Shown piece by piece: positions 1 through 7,012 of a DNA stretch of 22,947 bases. The stretch is from contig CALACZ010000162.1 in the NCBI GenBank assembly GCA_937890735.1, forward strand, positions 1-22,947, read 5' to 3'. Each line of letters opens with the position of its first letter. Within the stretch, counting starts at the first letter, position 1. The notes beneath the pieces were generated by a model. It saw nothing but the letters and a program-made list of their open reading frames with translations. It made no database searches and was not told where the DNA came from. A program made the translations under genes and the position numbers. Source of the DNA: an uncultured Bacillota bacterium. GTDB taxonomy: Bacteria; Bacillota; Clostridia; Oscillospirales; Oscillospiraceae.

Positions 1-165
1 CTGATGCCGCCGCAGTCTTCCGAAGTGGAGCGTAGCGGAACGCTGGAAAACTGCGCTGTATTACCATGCTTTTCAGATTTTGGGTGTTTCCCGACTGCAC
101 ATTTCTTGACATTTCCAGGGTGCAATTACAAACCCGCACAACAAACGGCAACAACGTAAAATGTC

Positions 166-239
166 CGTAGGGGTCGCCGATGGTGCATCCGTGTTCGCGG
201 GTGCATCCCGCCGGGCGGACAGAGGCGTCCGCCCCTACG
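166..239. repeat. Palindromic repeat A (nested hairpin)
   Basis: The outer arms CGTAGGGG (166-173) and CCCCTACG (232-239) are exact complements. Inside, GGGCGGAC (213-220) pairs with GTCCGCCC (227-234) across a six-base loop. A 9-base direct repeat GGTGCATCC occurs at 182-190 and 200-208. Hairpins of this look are scattered through intergenic regions of gut Clostridia genomes; that is from memory, not a search. Confidence 0.6.
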
Positions 240-290
240 AGTGCGTACCATTTCGCGGGATGTGCGTGCAAAATTTGCGGGCATATTCTG

Positions 291-319
291 CCGGGCGGGG
301 TAGAAACCCCGCCCCTACG
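291..319. repeat. Palindromic repeat B
   Basis: GGGCGGGG (293-300) pairs perfectly with CCCCGCCC (307-314) around the loop TAGAAA. The right end CCCCGCCCCTACG (307-319) is identical to 493-505 of repeat D and shares its last ten bases with repeat A. This suggests members of one repeat family. Confidence 0.6.
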
Positions 320-393
320 GCAATGGGGGTAGGTTTTACGGATTCGCATTGGTGCGGTCCGATTTGCCGGTGCGTACCGCACAATCCTTCCGT

Positions 394-432
394 CACGGCT
401 TCGCCGTGCCACCTCCCTTTACACAAGGGAGG
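394..432. repeat. Double hairpin repeat C
   Basis: There are two adjacent hairpins. CACGGC (394-399) pairs with GCCGTG (403-408) around TTC, and CCTCCCTT (412-419) pairs with AAGGGAGG (425-432) around TACAC. The pair lies between repeats B and D. It has no T-tract and follows no gene, so it is unlikely to be a terminator. Confidence 0.55.
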
Positions 433-480
433 CTTTGGCGCGGTGCAAACGCGGCGGTGCGGTTAAAACCATCGGTAAGC

Positions 481-505
481 GGGAGGGGCAAGCCCCGCCC
501 CTACG
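481..505. repeat. Palindromic repeat D
   Basis: GGGGC (485-489) pairs with GCCCC (492-496) around AA. It is followed by the CCCTACG end shared with repeats A and B; 493-505 equals 307-319. It sits just past the stop codon of the HAD gene (518, - strand), so it would be in the 3' untranslated part of that transcript. Confidence 0.5.
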
Positions 506-517
506 TTACGACGAAAT

Positions 518-1306
518 TTATAATTCCTCCAGCACTGCCCGAATATCCGGCAAGATCCAGGTCGGCTGCACACCGTATTTTTCGCAATCTGCCTCCACGC
601 CCTCGCCGGAGAGGACGAATACCGTGTCGATCCCGGCGTTTTTGCCGCAGGCGATGTCGGTGTACACCCGGTCGCCGATGAGGCAGGCGTCCTCCGGGGC
701 GCAGGAGAAGCGCTCCAGCGCGAGATAGACCATCTCCGGCTGCGGCTTGCCGATGACCTTCGGGCGGCGATGGCAGGCGGTGTCCAGCATCTCGATGACG
801 CTGCCGCAGTCGGGCGCGCAGCCGTAGCTCGTCGGGCAGACGAGGTCGGGGTGCGTGGCAATATAATCGACCCCGCGCCCGAGCAGGATGCAGCAGTCCT
901 CCAGCTTCCGATATGTCAGCTCCGTGTCATAGCCCAGCAGCAGCACGTCGATGCCGTCCGTGAGCGTATCCGTCACGCGCAGCCCCGCCGCGCGAAGCTG
1001 CGATTTTAATGAGCGCGTGCCGCAGACGTAATACAGCGCGTCCCGGTAGGTTTTTTTGAGGTACGCGATGGTCGCGTCCGCCGATGTGAGGAAATCCTCC
1101 GGCTGGGCGGCGATGCCCATGCGCGCGAGCTTTTCGATGTACGCGTCCGTCCCGCGCGAGGAATTGTTCGTGAGGAACACATACCGCCCGCCGCGCGCGC
1201 GCACGCGGCGCAGAAAATCCGCCGCGCCGTCAAACAGGCGGTCGCCGAGGTAGATCGTCCCGTCCATATCGAGTAAAAACAGCTTTTTGTCCGCCAGCGC
1301 GCCCAT
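518..1306 (-). CDS. HAD-IIA family sugar-phosphatase-like hydrolase (NagD/AraL-like)
   Basis: Predicted phosphatase of the HAD superfamily, subfamily IIA, likely acting on small cytosolic phosphate esters; the substrate cannot be read from sequence. The 262 residues match the family length. Motif I is D13-x-D15-G-T-I-Y (nucleophile and acid/base Asp). Motif II is the FLTNNSSR segment. Motif III is the Lys of GKPQPEMVY, and motif IV is IGDRVYTDIACG, whose Asp residues bind Mg2+. The C2-type cap lies between motifs II and III. I chose the ATG at 1306 because GGAGG lies six bases upstream on the - strand; an in-frame TTG at 1318 would put that site inside the gene. It is transcribed alone from its own promoter (1333-1361), divergent from copA. 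Confidence 0.9.
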   Translation of the reverse strand: MGALADKKLFLLDMDGTIYLGDRLFDGAADFLRRVRARGGRYVFLTNNSSRGTDAYIEKLARMGIAAQPEDFLTSADATIAYLKKTYRDALYYVCGTRSLKSQLRAAGLRVTDTLTDGIDVLLLGYDTELTYRKLEDCCILLGRGVDYIATHPDLVCPTSYGCAPDCGSVIEMLDTACHRRPKVIGKPQPEMVYLALERFSCAPEDACLIGDRVYTDIACGKNAGIDTVFVLSGEGVEADCEKYGVQPTWILPDIRAVLEEL

Positions 1307-1332
1307 AGTGCCCTCCAAGTTGGTTTTTGGTT

Positions 1333-1361
1333 AGTATACCGCCGGAAGCGGGAAAACGCAA
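1333..1361 (-). promoter_or_regulatory. Sigma-A promoter of the HAD hydrolase gene
   Basis: On the - strand, TTGCGT (1356-1361) is followed after exactly 17 bases by TATACT (1333-1338). The gene's ribosome binding site and ATG follow about 20 bases downstream. The -10 box matches the consensus in five of six positions. The -35 box is weaker. Confidence 0.65.
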
Positions 1362-1400
1362 GGCGGCGGATAGCATACGGATTTTCGCAAATGCTATTTG

Positions 1401-1562
1401 AGTAACCGCTGATGCAATCGTCTGCGGTTATCGCCGGATCTTTTGCCCCAACTGTGCAGTTTGAAAAACGCGAAATACACAAAGTATTCCTGCGTTTTCC
1501 AAACTTTCATTTGGGGCAAAATCTCTCGCCGATAACTCTTGCCGATTACATCATCGGTTACT
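1401..1562. repeat. 162-bp imperfect palindrome (MITE-like or long hairpin)
   Basis: The left arm 1401-1471 and right arm 1492-1562 are imperfect inverted copies over about 71 bases. Shared blocks include AGTAACCG, TTATCG, TTTTGCCCCAA, GTTTG and AAAACGC. The centre GAAATAC (1472-1478) and GTATTCC (1484-1490) continues the stem with one mismatch and leaves a five-base loop ACAAA (1479-1483). No open frame of note is inside. It lies between the divergent promoters of the HAD gene and copA, and its right end touches the copA -35 box. A non-autonomous inverted-repeat element is the best guess. No clear target-site duplication flanks it. Confidence 0.7.
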
Positions 1563-1590
1563 TGACAAGTCGCACTTAAGGTGGTATGAT
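1562..1590 (+). promoter_or_regulatory. Near-consensus sigma-A promoter of copA
   Basis: The consensus -35 TTGACA (1562-1567) is followed after 17 bases by TATGAT (1585-1590), giving 11 of 12 consensus positions. Transcription should begin near 1597, which excludes the in-frame ATG at 1586 as the copA start. An 11-base inverted repeat, ACCAA-A-TTGGT (1609-1619), lies just downstream of the expected start site and could be an operator. No CsoR- or CopY-type consensus is recognisable. Confidence 0.75.
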
Positions 1591-1645
1591 AACGGCAACA
1601 ATAAACATACCAAATTGGTGGGTAAAAGAAAACGAGGCGATCAAT

Positions 1646-4108
1646 ATGAAGCAGCAATTCACCATCACGGGCATGACGTGCTCGGCGTGCAGCGCGCGGG
1701 TCGAGCGCGTGGCACGCGGCGTGCCGGGCGTCACAAAGGCGGATGTCAATCTGCTGGCGGGGCGGCTGGACGTGGAATATGACGGCGCGGACGTACCGCA
1801 GGCGGTCATCGACGCGGTGAGGCGCGAGGGCTACGGCGCGGAGCTGGCGCAGGCGGGCGCGGCAAAACGGCGCAGCGCGGCGCAGGAAAAGGCGATGAAA
1901 AACATGAAGCGCCGGCTCATCGTGTCGCTCGTGTTCCTGGTGCTTCTGATGTATGTGTCGATGGGGCACATGATCGGGCTGCCGATGCCGCATATTTTCC
2001 ATGATGGAATGCGCGGCTTTTACATCATGGCGGCAGCGGAATTTGTATTTTTAGTGCCAATCTTGATCGTGAACCGCGTGTTTTTCACCAGCGGCTTCAA
2101 AAAGCTCTTCCACGGCGCGCCGAATATGGACACGCTCGTGGCGCTCGGCTCGGCGGCGAGCGTGCTCTACAGCTTCTACGCCATCGCCGTGGGCGAGACG
2201 ATGGGGCTGTATTTTGAATCGGCGGGCATGATCCTCACGCTCGTCACGCTTGGAAAATTCCTGGAGACGCGCTCTAAGGGCAAGACCGGCGAGGCAATCG
2301 AGCGGCTGATGGATCTGTCGCCCAAAACGGCGGTCGTGGAGCGGGACGGCGTGCAGTTGCAGATCGCGGTGGAGCAGGTGCAGCTCGGCGATGTGGTGCT
2401 CGTGCGCCCCGGCGGGCGCATCCCTGTGGACGGCGTGGTGATCGAGGGCAGCTCGGCGGTCGATGAGAGCGCGCTGACCGGCGAGAGCATCCCCGTGGAA
2501 AAAACGCCCGGCAGCCGCGTCGCCGCCGCGACGATCAACAAGACAGGCTTCCTCAAATTCCGCGCCGACAAGATCGGTGAGGATACGACGCTCGCGCAGA
2601 TCATCCGGCTGGTCGAGCAGGCGGGCGGCTCAAAAGCGCCCATCGCGCGGCTTGCCGACCGCATCGCGGGCGTGTTCGTGCCCGTGGTGATGTCCATCGC
2701 GCTCGTCGCCGCCATCGTGTGGCTCATTTTGGGGCAGACGTTTGAATTTGCACTGACCACGGCGGTGTCGGTGCTCGTGATCTCCTGCCCGTGCGCACTG
2801 GGTCTGGCGACGCCCGTTGCCATCATGGTGGGCACGGGGCGCGGCGCGGAGCAGGGCGTGCTGTTTAAGTCCGCCGAAAGTCTGGAGCTGCTGCACCGCG
2901 TGAACGCCGTGGTGATGGACAAGACCGGCACGCTCACGCAGGGCAAGCCCGTCGTCACCGACCTTGCGCCGGTGGGCATGGACGAGCAGACGCTCTTGCA
3001 GCTCGCCGCCGCGCTGGAGCGCCCGTCGGAGCATCCGCTGGCAGACGCCGTCGTGAGCGAGGCACAGCGGCGCGGAATGGTCATTTTGCAGGCGGAAAAT
3101 TTCAACTCCGTGCCCGGACGGGGCGTGGAGGCGATTGTGGCTGGGCGGCACTGCCTGGCGGGCAACCTCGCCTTTTTGCAGGAGCGCGGCATTGACGCGG
3201 CGGCAGCGGAGAATTTTGCGCGGCAGGGCAAAACGCCGCTGTATTTTGCGGCGGACGGGCAGTTCATCGGCACGATCGCCGCGCAGGACGTGGAAAAGCC
3301 CACCGCGCGGCAGACGGTCGCCGAGCTGCGGCGGCGCGGGCTGGACGTGGTGCTGCTGACGGGCGACAATGAGGTGACGGCGAACGTCATCGCAAAGCGC
3401 CTCGGCATCGACCGCGTCATCTCCGGCGTACTGCCGGCGGATAAAGAGGCGACCGTCCGCGCGCTTCAGGACGAGGGCAAGCGCGTCGCCATGGTCGGCG
3501 ACGGCATCAACGACGCGCCCGCGCTCACGCGCGCGGATGTGGGCATCGCCATCGGCGCGGGCACGGACGTTGCCATCGAGTCGGCGGACGTGATCCTCAT
3601 GCGCTCCGACACGCTGGACGTGGTGCGCGCGATCGACCTGAGCCGCGCGGTGCTGCGCAACATCCGCGAGAATCTGTTCTGGGCATTTTTCTACAACACG
3701 CTTGGCATTCCCGTCGCTGCCGGTGCGCTGCACTTTGCGGGCATCACGCTCAGCCCCATGCTGGGCGCGGCGGCGATGAGCCTGAGCTCCGTGTGCGTGG
3801 TGACGAACGCGCTGCGCCTGCGCTTCTGGAAGCCGAAGCTGCAAAGCGCGCCGGACGCCGCTCCGGCAGTGGGAGAAACCCAAATTGCATCAAATCAGGA
3901 GGAATCGGATATGCAGACAACGACCCTTTCGGTAGAAGGCATGATGTGCAGTCACTGCAAGCAGCGTGTGGAGCAGGCGCTCAAGGCGGTTCCCGGTGTG
4001 ACGGACGCGGCGGCGGACGTCGAGAAAAAGACCGCGACCGTGACCGGCGATGCCGACCGCGCCGCCCTCATCGCGGCAGTCGAGCAGGCTGGATATAAGG
4101 CAAAATAA
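1646..4108 (+). CDS. copA: Copper-exporting P1B-type ATPase with N- and C-terminal HMA domains
   Basis: Membrane ATPase that pumps Cu(I) out of the cytosol. The 820 residues comprise: an N-terminal HMA domain with GMTCSAC (Cys12, Cys15); transmembrane helices beginning around residue 87; the actuator TGES at 278-281; the Cu(I)-selective CPC at 381-383; the phosphorylated Asp425 in DKTGT; the P1B-type HP pair at 463-464; and GDGINDAPA from 618. After the last helices comes a polar linker, then a second HMA domain from Met756 with GMMCSHC (Cys768, Cys771). I start at 1646 because GAGG (1634-1637) lies eight bases upstream and the ATG at 1586 is inside the -10 box. The C-terminal domain is CopZ-sized and has its own ribosome binding site, described separately. 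No CsoR or CopY gene is adjacent. Confidence 0.95.
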   Translation: MKQQFTITGMTCSACSARVERVARGVPGVTKADVNLLAGRLDVEYDGADVPQAVIDAVRREGYGAELAQAGAAKRRSAAQEKAMKNMKRRLIVSLVFLVLLMYVSMGHMIGLPMPHIFHDGMRGFYIMAAAEFVFLVPILIVNRVFFTSGFKKLFHGAPNMDTLVALGSAASVLYSFYAIAVGETMGLYFESAGMILTLVTLGKFLETRSKGKTGEAIERLMDLSPKTAVVERDGVQLQIAVEQVQLGDVVLVRPGGRIPVDGVVIEGSSAVDESALTGESIPVEKTPGSRVAAATINKTGFLKFRADKIGEDTTLAQIIRLVEQAGGSKAPIARLADRIAGVFVPVVMSIALVAAIVWLILGQTFEFALTTAVSVLVISCPCALGLATPVAIMVGTGRGAEQGVLFKSAESLELLHRVNAVVMDKTGTLTQGKPVVTDLAPVGMDEQTLLQLAAALERPSEHPLADAVVSEAQRRGMVILQAENFNSVPGRGVEAIVAGRHCLAGNLAFLQERGIDAAAAENFARQGKTPLYFAADGQFIGTIAAQDVEKPTARQTVAELRRRGLDVVLLTGDNEVTANVIAKRLGIDRVISGVLPADKEATVRALQDEGKRVAMVGDGINDAPALTRADVGIAIGAGTDVAIESADVILMRSDTLDVVRAIDLSRAVLRNIRENLFWAFFYNTLGIPVAAGALHFAGITLSPMLGAAAMSLSSVCVVTNALRLRFWKPKLQSAPDAAPAVGETQIASNQEESDMQTTTLSVEGMMCSHCKQRVEQALKAVPGVTDAAADVEKKTATVTGDADRAALIAAVEQAGYKAK
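3897..3903 (+). promoter_or_regulatory. Internal Shine-Dalgarno site before the CopZ-like domain
   Basis: AGGAGGA lies inside copA, seven bases before the in-frame ATG at 3911. It is a stronger site than the one at the copA start (GAGG). The encoded linker residues (around NQEESD) show no other reason for this base string. It suggests that the C-terminal HMA domain is, or was, translated independently. Confidence 0.65.
3911..4108 (+). CDS. Possible internally initiated CopZ-like copper chaperone (nested in copA frame)
   Basis: Initiation at this in-frame ATG would give a 65-residue protein that is exactly one HMA domain with GMMCSHC at its start (Cys13 and Cys16). That is the size of free CopZ chaperones, which carry Cu(I) to CopA and to regulators. 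The AGGAGGA at 3897 is well placed. The same sequence is also translated as the C-terminus of CopA, because the frame is open with no stop in between. Either the gene fusion kept the old start site as a relic, or both products are made. E. coli copA also yields a short chaperone from the same gene, by a different route (frameshifting). Confidence 0.5.
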   Translation: MQTTTLSVEGMMCSHCKQRVEQALKAVPGVTDAAADVEKKTATVTGDADRAALIAAVEQAGYKAK

Positions 4109-4111
4109 GCA

Positions 4112-4149
4112 AAAATCGCCCCTGTTCCAAACGGAACAGGGGCGATTTT
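4112..4149. terminator. Bidirectional intrinsic terminator
   Basis: A perfect 17-bp stem (4112-4128 with 4133-4149) encloses the loop AAAC, with A-runs on the left and T-runs on the right. It lies three bases after the copA stop and ends at the first base of the DUF4317 stop codon, so it serves both convergent genes. Confidence 0.9.
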
Positions 4150-5285
4150 CATGCCTCCGGGATATTGATCGGAACGCCGTTGACCTCCACGCCCTCGTCG
4201 GCGCGGATGAGCAGATACGCCGTGCCGCCGAGCACGCGCGTCTGCACGAGGTCGGAATACTCAGGATCGACCTGAATGCGCACGCTGGGCGTGGTCAGCT
4301 CAAAGCGCCGCGGCGCAACAAGGTTGCGCGGCGAGAGCTGCGCGCCGTCTCCGAAGCTGCGATCGTACTCCACGCTGAACTGCGCCAGATGCTGCTCCGA
4401 TACGCCGCAGTCCTGCAGGACCGCGCGCACGTCGTCCTTGCCGATCTCCAGCGGCTCTTCCGCCTTGGACTGCTTGTACACCTCGATGCGCTGGCGCAGG
4501 TCATTCTGCACCGACTGCATCACATCCAAACTGCACTCATCCTCCAGCGCCGCGCCGAGCAGCGCGCCGAACGCCTCGCGCTGGTGCTCCGCCGGCTGCG
4601 GCGGCGCGATGTGAAACAGCGCCTCGATCAGCTCCGGGCGGTTGTCCTTCGCGCTGCGCGTGTAGTACAGCACGTTATACAGATTCGTCCGCCGGTCGTC
4701 AAACGCCGGGAAGAGGAAGCCTGCCTCCGGCGCGCCTGCCGCCCAGCCGGTCGTCTGGTTGTGAAATTCCTTTTCTTCCGCGCAGTAGCCGAGCACGGAC
4801 TTGCCGGGCTTTACGGGGCAGATGGCGCACAGGACGTAGGAGAATACCGTCTCCGACGCGTCGTCCAGCCCCAGCCCGTCCGACGTTTTGAACGGCACGT
4901 CGTAGCGCTCGTGCGCGAGCAGGATGAGATAGTTCGTCTCAAACTGCACCGCGCCCATCACGCGGCTGTAAAACTGCGCCAGCACATCCTCGTCCTGGAG
5001 CTTCGTGTCGCGCAGCGCCATGAGCAGGCGGTGCTCGTCGCTGTCTGCCACCTGCTGCGTGGTAAACGCGAGATCGAGCCGGTTTTTATCCGGCGCGCCG
5101 GACAGGACCTTTTTGAACACGGCAAGGTAATTTTCCTTGTCCTCCTCGCGCATGAGCGCGACGGACTGCCGGAATTGCGAGAGAATTTCGCCGGTGCTGC
5201 TGACGTAGCAGCCGCAGACGGCGGTGATATTGGTGCGATCCGGGCGCAGACGCCGCCGCAGCTCGCCGACTTCTTTATCCGTCAT
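4149..5285 (-). CDS. DUF4317 family protein
   Basis: A 378-residue soluble protein of the DUF4317 family, found mainly in Clostridia; its function is unknown. Recognisable conserved stretches are the N-terminal ELRRRLRPDRTNI followed by a GCYV, STQQV-like TTQQVADS, LLMALRDTKL, YLILLAHERYDVP, VFSYVLCAICPVK, GFLFPAFDDR, LYYTRS, and the C-terminal LLIRADEGVEVNGV. No signal peptide or membrane segment is seen. I use the ATG at 5285 (GAGGT upstream, about seven bases). A TTG at 5303 is also in frame but lies in the T-tract of the upstream terminator. It is downstream of the aromatic operon and separated from it by that terminator. Confidence 0.85.
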   Translation of the reverse strand: MTDKEVGELRRRLRPDRTNITAVCGCYVSSTGEILSQFRQSVALMREEDKENYLAVFKKVLSGAPDKNRLDLAFTTQQVADSDEHRLLMALRDTKLQDEDVLAQFYSRVMGAVQFETNYLILLAHERYDVPFKTSDGLGLDDASETVFSYVLCAICPVKPGKSVLGYCAEEKEFHNQTTGWAAGAPEAGFLFPAFDDRRTNLYNVLYYTRSAKDNRPELIEALFHIAPPQPAEHQREAFGALLGAALEDECSLDVMQSVQNDLRQRIEVYKQSKAEEPLEIGKDDVRAVLQDCGVSEQHLAQFSVEYDRSFGDGAQLSPRNLVAPRRFELTTPSVRIQVDPEYSDLVQTRVLGGTAYLLIRADEGVEVNGVPINIPEA

Positions 5286-5301
5286 GGTCGTGACCTCAAA
5301 C

Positions 5302-5338
5302 AAAAAAGATTCCGCCGCAGCCGGTGGGCTGCGGCGGA
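5302..5338 (-). terminator. Intrinsic terminator of the aromatic amino acid operon
   Basis: On the - strand, a perfect 12-bp GC-rich stem (5327-5338 with 5311-5322, loop 5323-5326) is followed by a T-run (5302-5307). It lies ten bases beyond the aroQ stop codon. The DUF4317 ribosome binding site starts only a few bases after the T-run. Confidence 0.9.
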
Positions 5339-5342
5339 GTTT

Positions 5343-5348
5343 ATTGTA
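5343..5348 (-). promoter_or_regulatory. Possible extended -10 promoter for the DUF4317 gene
   Basis: On the - strand, TACAAT (5343-5348) is preceded by TGA, giving an extended -10 element. CTGTCA, 18 bases further upstream, is a poor -35. Transcripts would start near the base of the terminator hairpin, which makes the arrangement doubtful. The alternative is that DUF4317 is expressed by read-through from the aromatic operon. Confidence 0.25.
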
Positions 5349-5795
5349 TCACACTTTTTCGTTCTGTGACAGGTATTTTTTCAGGAATCGCGCCGCGGCG
5401 GCGTAGCCCTCAAAGCCCAGCCCCGCGTAGGTCTGCACGCACGCCATGCCTGCATACGACACCTGCCGGAACGCCTCGCGGCTGGAAACATCGGACAGAT
5501 GCACCTCCACCGCCGGGATGGCAACGGCTTTGAGCGCGTCGAGAATGGCAACGCTCGTGTGCGTGTAGGCGGCGGGGTTGATGACGATGCCGTCAAACTG
5601 CCCGTAGGCGAGCTGGATCTTGTCCACCAGAACGCCCTCGTGGTTCGACTGGAAGATCTCACACTCCACGCCCTCTTCCTCGCAGGTGCGGCGGATGAAG
5701 TCCTCCAGCGCGGCATAGTCGCGCGTGCCGTAAATATCCGGCTCGCGCAGACCGAGCAGGTTCAGGTTCGGTCCGTTCAAAAACAGAAATTTCAT
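5349..5795 (-). CDS. aroQ: Type II 3-dehydroquinate dehydratase
   Basis: Converts 3-dehydroquinate to 3-dehydroshikimate, step three of the shikimate pathway, as a cytosolic dodecamer of the type II family. The 148 residues match the usual length. The signature GPNLNLLGLREPDIYG holds Arg17 and the catalytic Tyr22 of the flexible loop. FQSNHEG (48-54), NPAAYTHTS with Asn73, and EVHLSD with catalytic His99 are all present. It is the last gene of the operon. Its ATG overlaps the stop codon of the aroE-aroK fusion by the ATGA motif, implying translational coupling. A terminator follows. Confidence 0.97.
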   Translation of the reverse strand: MKFLFLNGPNLNLLGLREPDIYGTRDYAALEDFIRRTCEEEGVECEIFQSNHEGVLVDKIQLAYGQFDGIVINPAAYTHTSVAILDALKAVAIPAVEVHLSDVSSREAFRQVSYAGMACVQTYAGLGFEGYAAAARFLKKYLSQNEKV

Positions 5796-7012
5796 CGCAA
5801 AACCTCCAAAATGGCGCGGACGGTGGCGTCCAGCGCGCCGTTATTGTCGATGGTGTGGTCCGCAAAGCGCTCGTAGCGCGCCTTCCGCGCGGCATAAAGC
5901 GCGTCGAGGCTCGTCGATTGCGAGACGGGGCGGCCGTCGATGGGCAGGCGCGCGAGGTCGCGCGTGAGCCAGACGATCGCGCCGTTCTGGTGGAGCGCCG
6001 CGTAATTTTCCTCCCGCAGCACCGCGCCGCCGCCCGTGGCGATCACCGCGCCGGAGCGCTTGCCGAGCTCCGCGAGCACGCGGCTTTCCAGATCGCGGAA
6101 CGCCGGTTCGCCGTAGAGCTTGAAAAATTCGGGGATGGGCATTCCGGCGGCTTTTTCGATCTCCGCGTCCGCGTCCACGAAGGGGCGGTTCAACTTTTCG
6201 GCAAGCTGTGTGCCGACGCTGGATTTGCCGCAGCCGGGCATCCCGACGAGGACGATGTTCTGCATCTGTACCGCGAGCGTTCGGTAAATTTCGCCGATGC
6301 GCGCGTCCGCGATGGCGCAGCCCGTAAACAGCTCGCTCGAGCGCTTTGCCTGCGCCACGAGCATGAGAAGCCCGCCCGCGTGCGGGATGTTAAGCTCTTC
6401 CGCTTGCAGCAGCAGCGCCGTGCGCGCGGGGTTATACACCACGTCCAGCACCGCCGCGCAGCGCGGGAAGCGGCGCAGATCGACGGGCGACGCGCCATTG
6501 TTGGGGTACATCCCCAGCGGCGTGGTGTTGACCAGAATTTCCGCGTCGGCGTTTTTTTCGAGGTTTTCGTAGTTGTTCTCACCCGAGCGGGAGATGACGA
6601 GCACCTCGCGCGCGCCGCGCGTTTTCAGCACATACTGCGCCGTGACGCTCGCGCCGCCGCTGCCGAATACCAGCGCCTTTTTGCCCGAAATATCCACGCC
6701 GCATTCGTCTGCGATGCAGGAAAAGCCGAACGCGTCGGTGTTGTCGGCAAAGAGCGTGCCGTCGGGCTGCCGCACGAGCGTGTTGGCGCTGCCGATGGCC
6801 TTGACGGCGTCGGACAGCACCGCGCAGTAGGGGAGCACCGCCTTTTTGTACGGGATGGTGACGTTCAGCCCGTCAAAGTCGCCGTGCCGCAGAAAATTTT
6901 CCAGCGCCTCCGGCTGCTTTTCAAACAGCTCGTAGCGGTACTCGCCGAGCTGCGCGTGAATTTGGGGCGAATAGCTGTGCCCCAGCGTTTTGCCGAGCAG
7001 ACCGCACCGCAT
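5792..7012 (-). CDS. aroE-aroK: Bifunctional shikimate dehydrogenase / shikimate kinase
   Basis: A 406-residue fusion catalysing consecutive steps: NADPH-dependent reduction of dehydroshikimate, then ATP-dependent phosphorylation of shikimate. The AroE part (about 1-248) has SYSPQIH at 13-19, NVTIPYKK with catalytic Lys56, Asn77, TDAFG with Asp93, and the nucleotide loop GSGGAS at 117-122. The AroK part starts near Met250 with the P-loop GMPGCGKS (257-264), DAD (280-282), FRDLE (Arg306), GGG (327-329) and the lid DGRP (359-362). The frame is continuous, and no ribosome binding site precedes Met250, so I read this as a true fusion and not two genes. Its ATG abuts the pheA stop directly (TGA then ATG). 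Confidence 0.95.
   Translation of the reverse strand: MRCGLLGKTLGHSYSPQIHAQLGEYRYELFEKQPEALENFLRHGDFDGLNVTIPYKKAVLPYCAVLSDAVKAIGSANTLVRQPDGTLFADNTDAFGFSCIADECGVDISGKKALVFGSGGASVTAQYVLKTRGAREVLVISRSGENNYENLEKNADAEILVNTTPLGMYPNNGASPVDLRRFPRCAAVLDVVYNPARTALLLQAEELNIPHAGGLLMLVAQAKRSSELFTGCAIADARIGEIYRTLAVQMQNIVLVGMPGCGKSSVGTQLAEKLNRPFVDADAEIEKAAGMPIPEFFKLYGEPAFRDLESRVLAELGKRSGAVIATGGGAVLREENYAALHQNGAIVWLTRDLARLPIDGRPVSQSTSLDALYAARKARYERFADHTIDNNGALDATVRAILEVLR

Larger units (their letters stand above)
1..517. other. Non-coding region with GC-rich hairpin repeats
   Basis: I see no convincing gene here. The first 159 bases are open in frame 1 up to a TAA at 157-159, but the 52 residues lack any family signature and have no visible start, so I do not call a gene fragment. 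From 166 on, the region is a run of hairpin repeats (listed separately). Three of them end in the same CGCCCCTACG string. The region ends at the stop codon of the HAD phosphatase on the - strand. Confidence 0.6.

Noticed and set aside
1..159. Open reading frame in frame 1 as a possible gene 3' end
   Set aside because: The 52 residues show no family signature and are rich in Cys, Pro and Phe without pattern. No reliable evidence of coding.
166..505. CRISPR array
   Set aside because: Repeats are few, unequal in length and spacing, and mainly hairpins. There is no regular repeat-spacer pattern and no cas gene.
2176..3883. Long - strand open frames opposite copA
   Set aside because: Shadows of the copA reading frame. 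They are low-complexity Ser/Arg/Ala/Thr or His/Arg-rich with no domain.
4050..5369. 439-codon + strand open frame opposite the DUF4317 gene
   Set aside because: It is antisense to a conserved protein family and is Arg/Leu/Ala-rich. It would also read through a strong terminator.
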